Of a DNA stretch of 64,000 bases, positions 47,263-56,278 are shown piece after piece. Each line of letters starts with the position of its first letter. The first letter of the stretch is position 1. The position numbers and the translations under genes were made by a program. The notes beneath the pieces are model-generated. The model ran no database searches, was not told the origin of the DNA, and worked only from the letters and a program-made list of their open reading frames with translations. Source of the stretch: 20CM-4-69-16 sp035637455 (GTDB lineage Bacteria > Gemmatimonadota > Gemmatimonadetes > Gemmatimonadales > GWC2-71-9). The stretch spans positions 21,923 through 85,922 of the forward strand of contig DASPXE010000098.1 of assembly GCA_035637455.1 (NCBI GenBank), written 5' to 3'.

Positions 47263-48039
47263 TCAAGGCGGCGCGGCGGGGATCTCTTGAAGGAACCGCT
47301 GGAACACGGGATTTCCGGGGTAGCGCGCCGCCAGCCGCCGTACGTAGCCGCGGGCTTCACGCTCGAGCGCGGCGCGGCCGCCGGGGTCGCGAGCGGCCTC
47401 GCGCACCAGCGCTGCGGCGAGCACCCAGTTCGCCTCCACCCGGGCGAGGTCGCCGTCGCGCGCGACGCGGCGCAGGTAGCTGATGCCGAGCTCGGCGCTC
47501 CCCGACCCGAGGCCGATCAGCTTCGCTACGAGGCGCGCGAGGGCGCTGGCCCGCGCCAGGCCGTACTGATAGACGCCCAGCCCCAGGTAGCAGTCGACGC
47601 ACGTCGAGTCCGCTTGTAGCACCCGCCGGTAGGCGTCCCGCATCGCTTTGCCGTCTTTCGCCGCGCCCCACGAGTGGCCCTGCAGGTCGCGCTGGCGCGC
47701 GCGGTAGCCGAGCGCGGTGGCGAGCCAGAACTCGCGCGTGGGGCCGGGGGGCTGCGCGGACGCCCGCGCGAGCGCGACGCTCAACAGCGAGTCGATGCGC
47801 CGCGCCTCGTACGCGTCGTTCTCGAGGGCCGCCGCCCACCAGATGTAAGCGCCCGCCTCGAAGATCAGCGGGGCGGGGTCGGCCGTGTCGTGCGTGGCGA
47901 GGGTGGCGAAATACGCGGCCGCCGTGGGGAAGCCACCCGCGTAGAGTGTGTCGAGCCCGGCGCGCAGCTCGGGCCGGTCACGGTCGGGAAGACCGGCGCC
48001 GCTCTGCAACAACAACAGCGTGGCGGCGACGAGCGGCAC
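47263..48039 (-). CDS. TPR-like protein of unknown function
   Basis: 258 residues, GTG start one base after the mrp stop. A short hydrophobic N-terminus (LVAATLLLLQSG) may be a signal peptide. The body is alpha-helical with tetratricopeptide-like pairs (AMRDAYRRVLQADSTCVDC, YLGLGVYQYGLARASALARL). Similar helical proteins act as scaffolds; no function is assigned. Confidence 0.7.
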   Translation of the reverse strand: MPLVAATLLLLQSGAGLPDRDRPELRAGLDTLYAGGFPTAAAYFATLATHDTADPAPLIFEAGAYIWWAAALENDAYEARRIDSLLSVALARASAQPPGPTREFWLATALGYRARQRDLQGHSWGAAKDGKAMRDAYRRVLQADSTCVDCYLGLGVYQYGLARASALARLVAKLIGLGSGSAELGISYLRRVARDGDLARVEANWVLAAALVREAARDPGGRAALEREARGYVRRLAARYPGNPVFQRFLQEIPAAPP

Positions 48040-48040
48040 G

Positions 48041-49138
48041 TCAGTGAGCGAGGGCGGCGAGCTGTTCCGCGACGCGCCGGGCGACGTCGCTCAGCGCCTG
48101 CGCGGCCGGTGAGTCGGGTTCGGCAGCGACGATCGGGCGCCCGGTGTCGGCGAGGTCCGCCATGTGCGCCTGGAGCGGCACCTCACCGAGCAGCGGCACG
48201 CCCAGCTCGGCGGCGAGCCGTTTGCCTCCGCCCGTCAAGAAGATCTCGGTGCGCTCGCCGCACTGCGGGCACACAAAGTAGCTCATGTTCTCGACCACAC
48301 CGATCACCGGCACGCCGACGCGCTCGAACATTTTGGCGCCGCGCAGACTGTCGCCGACGGCCACCTCTTGCGGCGTGGTCACGATGATGGCGCCGCGGAT
48401 GTGGAGCGTCTGGGCGAGCGACAGCTGGGCGTCGCCGGTGCCGGGCGGGAGATCGACCAGGAAGTAGTCGAGCTGGCCCCACTCCACGTCCCGCACGAAC
48501 TGCTGGATCACCTTCATGATGATGGGACCGCGCCAGATCGCCGGTGCGTCGCGCTCCACAATCAGCCCGAGCGACATGATTTTCACGCCGTGGCTCTGGA
48601 GCGGCTGGATCTTGCCGCCCCGCACCTCGGGCTTCTGGTCCACACCCATCATGCGGGGCACGTTGGGCCCGTAGATGTCCGCATCCATGAGCCCGACGCG
48701 GTGGCCCTGTTGGGCGAGCGCGACCGCGAGGTTCGCCGAGACCGTGGACTTCCCCACGCCGCCCTTGCCGGAAGAGACCGCGAGTACTTTGCCGAGGTGC
48801 GGCAATTCGACCGGCGTAGGCGGTGGCGGCACCGCTCCCGGGCCGGGCCGGGGAGTCGTCGCGCGGGGAGTGGTTCCTGCCGCTGCGGCGCCGGTGTCGG
48901 TGACGTTGACCCGCACTGCGGTCACACCGTCCACAGCTTGGACGGCCTTGCGAGCTTCGCGGGCGAGGGTCGGTGGGTCGGCTGGGGTGAGCATGAACGT
49001 GAATGTGACGTGCCCCGCGCCGTCCACCGCCACATCCTTCACCATGCCTGCCGAGAGGACGTCCTTGCCGAGGCGGGGGTTCTGAAGCTGGGCGAGGGCG
49101 CGCTCGACGCGCGCCTGCAGAGTGTCGGACGCAGGCAC
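48041..49138 (-). CDS. mrp: Mrp/ApbC-type iron-sulfur carrier P-loop ATPase
   Basis: 365 residues. The N-terminal DUF59/MIP18-like domain (about 8-80) is followed by a Pro-rich linker and the ATPase domain: deviant Walker A SSGKGGVGKSTVSANLA, DADIYGPNVPRMMG, DYFLVDLPPGTGDAQLS, and the cluster-binding CPQC in YFVCPQCGER. It binds and transfers 4Fe-4S clusters in the cytoplasm. Confidence 0.94.
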   Translation of the reverse strand: MPASDTLQARVERALAQLQNPRLGKDVLSAGMVKDVAVDGAGHVTFTFMLTPADPPTLAREARKAVQAVDGVTAVRVNVTDTGAAAAGTTPRATTPRPGPGAVPPPPTPVELPHLGKVLAVSSGKGGVGKSTVSANLAVALAQQGHRVGLMDADIYGPNVPRMMGVDQKPEVRGGKIQPLQSHGVKIMSLGLIVERDAPAIWRGPIIMKVIQQFVRDVEWGQLDYFLVDLPPGTGDAQLSLAQTLHIRGAIIVTTPQEVAVGDSLRGAKMFERVGVPVIGVVENMSYFVCPQCGERTEIFLTGGGKRLAAELGVPLLGEVPLQAHMADLADTGRPIVAAEPDSPAAQALSDVARRVAEQLAALAH

Positions 49139-49230
49139 GAGCGGAAGCTACGCAGGAATCGAGCTGAGGGGCAACGAGCGGGCCGGATCACGTGCCCTGC
49201 ATCCCAGGAAGGCATAGGGATTGCAGCGCC

Positions 49231-49258
49231 GGCATAGGCTCGATCACGCGCCTATGCC
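49231..49258 (+). promoter_or_regulatory. Hairpin covering the ATG of the DUF4328 gene
   Basis: GGCATAGG (49231-49238) pairs with CCTATGCC (49251-49258) across a 12-base loop, and the ATG at 49254 lies in the right arm. A TTG at 49221 with AGGAAGG eight bases upstream is an alternative start in the same frame. Confidence 0.4.
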
Positions 49259-49928
49259 CGACGACCTGAGCACCGTGCGCCGCGCCGAGCAGACGGGGGC
49301 GCGGTGGACCACTTACCTGCTATTCGCCTGCCTGGCGCTCGACGCCGTAGCGATTGTATCCGGCGTCTCGCAACGCTCGTTGCTCGTCCGCGCCATGGCG
49401 GGCGCGCAACTGGTGCCCAGCGAGGCCGCTGCGAGCGCACCACCACACGGGCCTATCGGCACGCTCCAGCTGGTGGCGTTGGCGGGCACCGGCATCGTGT
49501 GGTTAGTGTGGCTGCATCGGGCGTACGGTAACCTCACGCTGATCGGCTCGAAGCGGTTGAGGTTCAATCCGAGCTGGGCCATCGGCTGCTGGTTCATTCC
49601 ATTCGTCAATGTCGTGCGGGCGTATCAGATCATGAAGGATCTGTGGCTGCGCAGCGAATCAATGAACGATCGCGACGCATACGACAACCTGCCCGCCCCC
49701 GCGCTACTCTCGACGTGGTGGGGAGTCTCCCTGACGTGGGGAGCATTGGCGTTGGTGCTGACGCTCCTGGCGCGGGACGCCTATTCGCTCGAGCAGCTGA
49801 CCAACGTGACCGACTTGGGACTGCTCGTCCACGCCGTCGGAGTGGTCGCGGCGGTGCTCGCCATGATGGTCGTTCGAGGAATCGACCGCCACCAGCAGCG
49901 GTTCCGACTGATCGGCGTCGCTGCGTGA
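49254..49928 (+). CDS. DUF4328-like membrane protein
   Basis: 224 residues from the ATG at 49254, or 235 from the TTG at 49221, which has the better ribosome-binding site. About four or five membrane helices: TTYLLFACLALDAVAIV, LVALAGTGIVWLVWLHR, WAIGCWFIPFVNVVRAYQ, WWGVSLTWGALALVL and LLVHAVGVVAAVLAMMVV. The patch FNPSWAIGCWFIPFVNVVRA with YQIMKDLW is characteristic of DUF4328. The function is unknown. A multi-hairpin palindrome follows the stop. Confidence 0.8.
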   Translation: MPDDLSTVRRAEQTGARWTTYLLFACLALDAVAIVSGVSQRSLLVRAMAGAQLVPSEAAASAPPHGPIGTLQLVALAGTGIVWLVWLHRAYGNLTLIGSKRLRFNPSWAIGCWFIPFVNVVRAYQIMKDLWLRSESMNDRDAYDNLPAPALLSTWWGVSLTWGALALVLTLLARDAYSLEQLTNVTDLGLLVHAVGVVAAVLAMMVVRGIDRHQQRFRLIGVAA

Positions 49929-49931
49929 GTT

Positions 49932-49990
49932 AGCCGCGGGCTGAGAGCCCGCGCTCGGCTCCAATGTGCGCCCCATAGGGGCGCACATTC
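49932..49990. repeat. Two-hairpin extragenic palindrome
   Basis: The hairpin CGCGGGCTGAGAGCCCGCG is followed by CTCGGCTC and a second hairpin with arms ATGTGCGCCCC and GGGGCGCACAT. The order matches 25035-25118. It lies four bases after the DUF4328 gene stop. Confidence 0.7.
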
Positions 49991-49999
49991 GCGCCCCTC

Positions 50000-50028
50000 T
50001 TACCCCGCGCCACCACGGGCTCTATGAT
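50000..50028 (+). promoter_or_regulatory. Probable sigma-70-type promoter of the membrane kinase gene
   Basis: TTACCC (50000-50005) and TATGAT (50023-50028) are spaced by 17 bp. Transcription would begin near 50035, about 22 bases before the TTG start. Confidence 0.45.
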
Positions 50029-50056
50029 GTGATCATCCCCCGCCGGGACTCTGTTC

Positions 50057-53000
50057 TTGGCCGACGCCCTGACGCGCCTGCAGGCCGCCCTCGCCGGCCA
50101 CTATATAATCCAGCGCGAGCTCGGACGTGGCGGGATGGCGACCGTGTACCTCGCGCACGACCTGAAGCACGACCGCGCGGCCGCGATCAAGGTGGTCGAC
50201 CCAGAAGTGTCGAGCGCGATCGGGGTCGAGCGGTTTTTGCGGGAGATCCGGCTCGCAGCCCAGCTGCAGCATCCCCACATCCTGCCGCTGTACGACTCGG
50301 GACAAGCCAGTGGGTTCCTCTATTACGTCATGCCGTTCGTCGCCGGCGAGTCGCTGCGCGAGCGGCTGGAGCGCGAGAAGCAGCTGCGCCTGGACGAGGC
50401 GCTCCGGATCACCCGCGAGGTAGCCGAAGCGCTCGACTATGCCCACCGCTACGGTGTCGTGCACCGCGACATCAAGCCCGCGAACATCCTGCTGGCCAAC
50501 GATCAGGCCATGATCGCGGACTTCGGGATCGCGCGGGCATTTGCCGTCGCGGGAGAAGAGAAGCTGACGCAGACGGGCCTGGCGGTCGGGACGCCCGGCT
50601 ACATGAGCCCCGAGCAGGCGAGCGGCTCGACCCGGCTCGATGGCCGCAGCGACATCTACAGCCTCGGCTGCGTGTCGTACGAGATGCTCGCCGGAAGCCC
50701 GCCGTTCACGGGATCCACGCCGCAGGCGATTCTGGCACGCCACTTGAGCGATCCTGTGCCGCCGCTGCGCACGGTGCGGCGCAGCGTACCGGCGTCGGTC
50801 GAGCAAGCGATCCTGCGCGCGCTCGAGAAGGTGCCGGCGGACCGATTCGCCACCGTCACGCAATTCGCGGACGCACTCGAAGCACCGGCGCCTCCGGCTA
50901 CCCGGCCGGTCCGGCCGTGGCTCGTCGCGGGCCTCACGGCAGTGGCGGCGGCCGCGGCGGCGCTGTACTGGGTGTTCGCGATCCGACCGTCCGGGAGCAG
51001 CGCGGCGGCTGCCGCCAGCGCGGCTGACACCTCACGCTACGTCGTCTTGCCGTTCGTGCACGCAGGCGCCGTCACAGCGCTCAACGAAGGCGAGCTGCTA
51101 CAGGACGCGTTGACGCACTGGAGTGGCATCGCGGTGGTCGACCCGTTCCAGGTGCGGGACGCGCTGGCGCGGCGGGACGGCCGCGCCCTGAGCGGCAGCG
51201 ACGCGCGGGCCGTGGCCATGGACTTGGGCGCGGGTCGCTACGTGAGGGGAGAGGTGTCGCATATCGGCGATTCGATCCGCGTGTACGCGGCATTGTACGA
51301 CGTGACCCGCGGAGGCTCGTTCGTGCGGGACGGTACGGTGAAGCTCGGCAGCAACTTGGCCAGAGCCGAGGCGGCGTTCGCGGCCCTGGGCGAGCGGCTG
51401 CTGTTCGGGAGCGCTGGTCCGGGTGCCCGGCTCGAGAGCCAGACCGGGACGACCTCGCTGCCGGCGCGTCAGAGGTTCTCTCAGGGGCAGGCGGCGATCG
51501 AGCGATGGGACCTCGGGGGTGCGGACTCTGACTTCGCGGCCGCGACCCGTTACGATCCGCAGTACGCCCAGGCCTTCCTGTGGTTGGCGCAGACACGGTC
51601 GTGGATGACGCAGCGACGGTCCTGGAGCGACACGCCGGTCGCCACTTGGCAGTCCGCGGCGGAGCGGGCGGCCGGCGGACGAGCGCGGCTCTCCAGCCGT
51701 GACCAGGTCCTCTCCGATGCCTTGCTCGCCCTGGGAAGGGAAGACGTCGACCGCGCATGCCGCGTCCTGACCCGGCTGACGGTCCTCGATCCATACGACT
51801 TCGCCTCGTGGTACGCGCTGGGAAACTGCTTGAGCCGGGATGACGTGGTGCAACGCGACAACTTGAGCCAGTCGGGGTGGCGGTTCCGCAGCAGCTACCA
51901 ACAGGCCATCAGAGCATACGTACGCGCGTTCCAGTTGCTGCCGTCGATTCACAGGTCGCTGCGCGGCGACTCGTATGAATCCGTGCGTCAGCTGCTGATG
52001 ACCGGCGGAAACAACGTGCGCTTGGGCCGGGCGCTCGCGCCGGACACCACGACCTTCGTGGCTCGGCCCGTATGGCAGGGAGACACGCTGGTGCTCCTCC
52101 CCTACCCCCGCGAAGCGACTGCCGGCCCCGAGGTCGTGCCCGAGGCGGTGAATGTGGCAACCCGCCACCAGCGCGAACTGTTCCACGAGGTCGCTACGGC
52201 CTGGGTGACCGCGTTCCCCCGCAGTGCTGACGCGCTAGAAGCCCTGGCCGTCTCCCTCGAGATGCTTGGCGATCCGGCCGCCCTCGATACACTTCGGCAC
52301 GCCGCGGCGCTTGCAGTTACGCCGGGCGAGCGCGCCCGCATCGCCGTCGGTGAAGTCTGGATGCTGGTAAGGTTCTCCGTCCCCGCCGACGTGGCGGGCT
52401 TGCGCGCGGCGCGGGCGTTGGCGGATTCCGTGCTGCGGGCCTATCCACCGCCCAAAGCACCCGAGCCTCTCCTGCTCGCGACGCTCGCCACGCTCACAGG
52501 GCATGCTCAGCTCGCGGCGGCGTACGGCCGGGAGCCGCCCGCCGCCACCGAATGGATCGTGCCCGCGCCGTTAGCCCAGACCGCCCTGCCTCTCGTGCTA
52601 CTCGCTTCGCTGGGTGGGCCAGCCGACAGCCTGCGCACTTTGGAGCAGCTGGTCGATTCGTCCATCGACAACGGTCTAGCGGTGCCGCGGCGCCAGCAAG
52701 CCCGACTCCAGTGGCTCGCACGCGCAGCGACGCTCGCGTTTCCAGATTATCGGTTCAAATCGATTGCCAAGCTCGCGGGCGCTGGTGACTACCTTTTGGA
52801 CGCTCAGGCGGCGTTCTTGCGTGGGGACACGGCCTTTGTCCTTCGGCTGTACGTCGAGCTGCGGACCGCGCGTCGCCATCTCCCACCGGCACAGTTGACG
52901 CTCGATGCGCTCTATCCCGAAGCATGGCTGCTCGCAGCGCTCGGTGACGAGAGAGCGGCGATCGCGTGGCTTGATCCGACACTTGTCTCCCTCTTGTCGA

Positions 53001-53197
53001 CCCCACCGGAGGTTTTCACCGAGCCTGCCAGGGCTGGATCCCTGGTTCGGGCGATGGCGCTGCGAGCGGACCTCGCCGAGCGGGTGGGGGACCACGCCGC
53101 CGCCGCGCGGTGGGCGGCGGCCGTCGCGGCTCTCTGGTCCGATGCTGATCCGTTCTTGCAGCCCGCAGTCAGCCGCATGCGGCGCCTGGCCGGATGA
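50057..53197 (+). CDS. Membrane Ser/Thr protein kinase with large C-terminal sensor region
   Basis: 1046 residues, TTG start. The kinase domain (about 16-275) is intact: GRGGMATVYLAHD, AAIKVVDPE, VVHRDIKPANILL, DFGIARAF, GTPGYMSPEQ and DIYSLGCVSYEML. A single membrane helix (LVAGLTAVAAAAAALYWVFA, about 295-314) follows a Pro-rich linker. The outside part includes a TolB-like module (YVVLPFVHAGAVTALNEGEL onward) and TPR-like helices. It is paralogous in kinase design to the protein at 32039 but membrane-bound. An orphan lipoprotein gene follows 43 bp later. Confidence 0.92.
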   Translation: MADALTRLQAALAGHYIIQRELGRGGMATVYLAHDLKHDRAAAIKVVDPEVSSAIGVERFLREIRLAAQLQHPHILPLYDSGQASGFLYYVMPFVAGESLRERLEREKQLRLDEALRITREVAEALDYAHRYGVVHRDIKPANILLANDQAMIADFGIARAFAVAGEEKLTQTGLAVGTPGYMSPEQASGSTRLDGRSDIYSLGCVSYEMLAGSPPFTGSTPQAILARHLSDPVPPLRTVRRSVPASVEQAILRALEKVPADRFATVTQFADALEAPAPPATRPVRPWLVAGLTAVAAAAAALYWVFAIRPSGSSAAAAASAADTSRYVVLPFVHAGAVTALNEGELLQDALTHWSGIAVVDPFQVRDALARRDGRALSGSDARAVAMDLGAGRYVRGEVSHIGDSIRVYAALYDVTRGGSFVRDGTVKLGSNLARAEAAFAALGERLLFGSAGPGARLESQTGTTSLPARQRFSQGQAAIERWDLGGADSDFAAATRYDPQYAQAFLWLAQTRSWMTQRRSWSDTPVATWQSAAERAAGGRARLSSRDQVLSDALLALGREDVDRACRVLTRLTVLDPYDFASWYALGNCLSRDDVVQRDNLSQSGWRFRSSYQQAIRAYVRAFQLLPSIHRSLRGDSYESVRQLLMTGGNNVRLGRALAPDTTTFVARPVWQGDTLVLLPYPREATAGPEVVPEAVNVATRHQRELFHEVATAWVTAFPRSADALEALAVSLEMLGDPAALDTLRHAAALAVTPGERARIAVGEVWMLVRFSVPADVAGLRAARALADSVLRAYPPPKAPEPLLLATLATLTGHAQLAAAYGREPPAATEWIVPAPLAQTALPLVLLASLGGPADSLRTLEQLVDSSIDNGLAVPRRQQARLQWLARAATLAFPDYRFKSIAKLAGAGDYLLDAQAAFLRGDTAFVLRLYVELRTARRHLPPAQLTLDALYPEAWLLAALGDERAAIAWLDPTLVSLLSTPPEVFTEPARAGSLVRAMALRADLAERVGDHAAAARWAAAVAALWSDADPFLQPAVSRMRRLAG

Positions 53198-53240
53198 GCC
53201 TGCGCGCCGGGCTCTGAACCTCTACTGGAAGGATGTGGCC

Positions 53241-54518
53241 ATGAAGCCGCAATGCGCGCAGGCCCTGGTGCTGGCTGCGACTCTCGTCGCGGGCGCGATC
53301 GCCTGCGAGACCACCTTGTCGGGTGGCGCGGCTACCCCAGCCATCGGGCGTCCTGAGTGCCCCTCCGATTCGTTCGCGATCAACGTCGTTGACACCGTCA
53401 GAAGAGGCCGGACGGCGGTCATCCAACCACGGACAATCACCGTGATCCCGCTTGCCGGCCCGATCACAAACGTGCCCGAATTCCACGACTGTCAGCAGTT
53501 GATCAAGGACAAGGGGTACCTCGCCCTATACGCGATCTTCGCCAGCTTCCAGTTGAACAAGCTAGTCGACAGTCTCGACACACTAGCGTACACGATCACG
53601 AAGCGGGCGTTTCCCGCCGCCGAGATCTATAGCAATGACACGCACGAGTACGCGCCGCTTGCTATCAAACCCTACTTCAACTGCCTGTATCTGTATCGCG
53701 ATAAGTCGCAGTGGCGGGCGAACATGGTGTCGATCGGAAAAGACGAAAAAGACTGTAGCAAGCCGCTCGTTAACCCCGCGACGGCCGGCACCGAGCTCAA
53801 GGTTCTCCCGATCAGCCCCAAGATGAATGACGACGCCTACCCTCCAGTCGCGCGGTGGGACTGGGATTCGGCGCACGGCGAGCAATACATCGGCATCCAG
53901 TGCGGCACCGCATGGTGCGAGGTCGGAAGCCAGCAGTTTGCACCAATGCCCGCGATGACGTCCGGCCCGGCGTTCGACCCGATTCAGGGTTTCACAGCCA
54001 CCCCAGAACAATCCGCGCAGGTATATGGCATTAAGGGCTGGTATGACGAGCAACAACTGGCTGTTCCGGGGACGAACGGCCTACAACCGGGCGTAGTACA
54101 TGGCATCATCATCCCGAACCCCGTCCTGGATCAGTTGAATCAAGCGACCGACTTTCACCCGGTGACCGGCAAGCCGTGGGTGCACGTCGCGACTGCCGTG
54201 GTCAATGGCTCCTACTCGAGCAAGCTGCACTTCAGTGGCGGCAACAACAAGATCTACCTCTGTTACGGCACAGCGACCGAGTGCGGTGTGTCAGCGGCAC
54301 CGACGTGCCCGCCGCCAGCGGACGGCAAATGGTGGGCGAAGATCACGTCTCGGCGGTGGCCATGGCCGTTCTGGCTGTGGCACAATGCGGCGTACCGATG
54401 CGTCACGCAGCGACTGCACCCGGGTGTGACTATTCCGGGCACAGTGCGGTGGCGCTGGGCGGTAAATGACGAGACTGGTTGGATCAGATGCACGAATGGT
54501 TGTTGCACGGTCAATTGA
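53241..54518 (+). CDS. Cys-rich lipoprotein of unknown function
   Basis: 425 residues from the ATG at 53241 with GGAAGGA upstream. The signal peptide ends in a lipobox AIAC. The mature part has about ten cysteines spread along it (DCQQL, FNCLYLYRD, IQCGTAWCEVG, YLCYGTATECG, CTNGCCTVN), which suggests disulfides, and many Trp/Tyr near the C-terminus (WWAKITSRRWPWPFWLWHN). I recognise no family. It follows the membrane kinase gene in the same direction and may be co-transcribed. Confidence 0.7.
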   Translation: MKPQCAQALVLAATLVAGAIACETTLSGGAATPAIGRPECPSDSFAINVVDTVRRGRTAVIQPRTITVIPLAGPITNVPEFHDCQQLIKDKGYLALYAIFASFQLNKLVDSLDTLAYTITKRAFPAAEIYSNDTHEYAPLAIKPYFNCLYLYRDKSQWRANMVSIGKDEKDCSKPLVNPATAGTELKVLPISPKMNDDAYPPVARWDWDSAHGEQYIGIQCGTAWCEVGSQQFAPMPAMTSGPAFDPIQGFTATPEQSAQVYGIKGWYDEQQLAVPGTNGLQPGVVHGIIIPNPVLDQLNQATDFHPVTGKPWVHVATAVVNGSYSSKLHFSGGNNKIYLCYGTATECGVSAAPTCPPPADGKWWAKITSRRWPWPFWLWHNAAYRCVTQRLHPGVTIPGTVRWRWAVNDETGWIRCTNGCCTVN

Positions 54519-54570
54519 GCGGTTGACCCGCCGCCCCGGCTCGACCCCGAGCCGGCGCGGTTCGTTCGCA

Positions 54571-55995
54571 TCACAGCACCGCAATGTTGAACGCAGAGCT
54601 CTCGGCGCTCCTCAGGCCCGAGGCGGTGGCCTGCAGCGTGTACCCGTTCCCGAGCTGGTCGATGCTCAAGTCGCTGAACCGCGCGACGCCGTTCACCGCC
54701 CGCACCATCTTGGTCCCGGACAGGACGGCGTTCCCGAGCAGGCTCCCGTCGTGCCCGATCGCCACCGTGACGAAGCCGGTGAAGCTCGTGACGCGGTTGC
54801 CGAGGTCGTCCACCGCCGTCACCTCCACCGCCGGCGTGATCGTCGCGCCGGGCGCCGTCTTGCTCGGCTGGACCGTGAACACGAGCTGCGTCGCCTGGGG
54901 CGGCGGGGGCGGCGCGGTGATGTTGAACCCCGTACTGGTTGCTCCCGTGAGCCCAGCCGCGCTGGCCGTCAAGGTGTAGCCGTTCCCGGCCAGGTTGATG
55001 CTCAGGTTCGAGAAGGTCGCCACACCGTTCACGGCCGGCACGCTCAGCGTGCCGCCGAGCGTTCCGCCCGCTTGGTTCGCCCCGATTGCCACAGTGATGT
55101 TCCCGGTGAAGCTCGTCACGGTATTCCCCGAGGCGTCGAGGGCGCTCACTTCGACCGCCGGGGTGATCGTCGCCCCGGCCTCGGTGTTGCTGGGCTGGAG
55201 GCTGAAGCCGAGGTGCGTTGCCGGCGGCGGCGGTGGCGGTGGCGCGGTGATGTCGAACGCATCGCTCGTGGCGCCTGTCAGGCCCGACGTGGTGGCGCGC
55301 AGGGTGTAGCCGGTACCCGCCTTATCGATGCTCAGGTCCGAGAACGTCGCGACACCGTTCACCGCATCGACGATCTTCGTTCCCGCGAGACCGGCGCTGC
55401 CCGGGTTGGCGCCGAGCGCGATCGTGACAGGCCCGGTGAAGGCCGGGACGACGTTCCCCGCAGCGTCGAGCGCCGCCACCTGCACCGCCGGCGTGATGGC
55501 CGAGCCGGCTTGGGTCGTCCGCGGCTGCTGGGCGAACCCGAGGTGCGTGGCGGCAGGCGGCGGTGGCCGTGGGGCGCTGATGTCGAACCGATCGCTGGTG
55601 GCGCCGGTCGCGCCCGAGGTGGTAGCGCGCAGCGTGTACCCGCTGCCGGCTTTATCGACGCTCAAGTCGGTGAACGTCGCGACACCGTTCACCGCGTTCA
55701 TCCTCGCCGTGCCCAACAGGGCGGCGCTGGTTGGGTTCGCGTCGAGCCCCACGGTCACGGGTCCGTTGAACGTCGTGGCCGGTTGACCGGTCGAATCTTG
55801 CACGGTCACTCGCACAGCCGGCGTGATCGGCTCGCCCGCGGGCGCGTCGCCCGGCTGACTGGTGAACGCCATCCGCAGGGGCGTTCCCGGACCGCCACCC
55901 GGATCGTGCAGCAGTTTGTCGATGCGGCAGGCACCCACCAATCCCGCCATGGCCGCGAGCAGACAGCTAGCCGAAGTAATGCGCAGTCGCTTCAT
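54571..55995 (-). CDS. Lipoprotein made of four tandem Ig-like repeats
   Basis: 474 residues from the ATG at 55995. Lipobox LVGAC, then four repeats of about 110 residues. Each reads roughly THLGFxxQPxxTxAGxxITP, then VTxFTGPVTVALG and GVATFSDLSIDKAGxGYTLR, and is joined to the next by APPPPPP linkers. The DNA period is 330-336 bp. The structure predicts a stalk-like surface or periplasmic protein. No catalytic or binding domain follows the repeats. Confidence 0.85.
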   Translation of the reverse strand: MKRLRITSASCLLAAMAGLVGACRIDKLLHDPGGGPGTPLRMAFTSQPGDAPAGEPITPAVRVTVQDSTGQPATTFNGPVTVGLDANPTSAALLGTARMNAVNGVATFTDLSVDKAGSGYTLRATTSGATGATSDRFDISAPRPPPPAATHLGFAQQPRTTQAGSAITPAVQVAALDAAGNVVPAFTGPVTIALGANPGSAGLAGTKIVDAVNGVATFSDLSIDKAGTGYTLRATTSGLTGATSDAFDITAPPPPPPPATHLGFSLQPSNTEAGATITPAVEVSALDASGNTVTSFTGNITVAIGANQAGGTLGGTLSVPAVNGVATFSNLSINLAGNGYTLTASAAGLTGATSTGFNITAPPPPPQATQLVFTVQPSKTAPGATITPAVEVTAVDDLGNRVTSFTGFVTVAIGHDGSLLGNAVLSGTKMVRAVNGVARFSDLSIDQLGNGYTLQATASGLRSAESSAFNIAVL

Positions 55996-56201
55996 AGCCT
56001 CGCGGAGCAGTGTCGCAAACATCGCACCGTTTCGCTCGGCTACGGCGACTCGAAGCAACGCTCGGCGCTACCCTGCTTCAGCTGTCGAGTGCATGCAACG
56101 GTATGTGGAGTGGGCTCCGTGCTGCAGGTCACAACTTTTTCGGCCGTGTCGCAATCCTTAAACCGCTCAAGCGTCCCGGCGCGGCACCGGTCGCGGCAGA
56201 C

Positions 56202-56230
56202 TTGACGGACCCCCCTCGGTAGTCCATTAT
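56202..56230 (+). promoter_or_regulatory. Sigma-70-type promoter of the serine protease gene
   Basis: TTGACG (56202-56207) and CATTAT (56225-56230) are separated by exactly 17 bp, close to consensus. The 5' leader of about 42 bases carries CTCCCTCACGAGGGAG, a small hairpin that would cover the ribosome-binding GAGGG before the ATG at 56279. Nothing else is evident in the 283-bp divergent gap at 55996-56278. Confidence 0.6.
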
Positions 56231-56278
56231 CGCAGTCCGCTGGAGAGTCGCGCCCCTCTCCCTCACGAGGGAGCGACT

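Noticed and set aside
54571..55995. Mobile or satellite repeat of 330 bp
   Set aside because: The repeats are in-frame Ig-like domains of one lipoprotein, not dispersed DNA elements.
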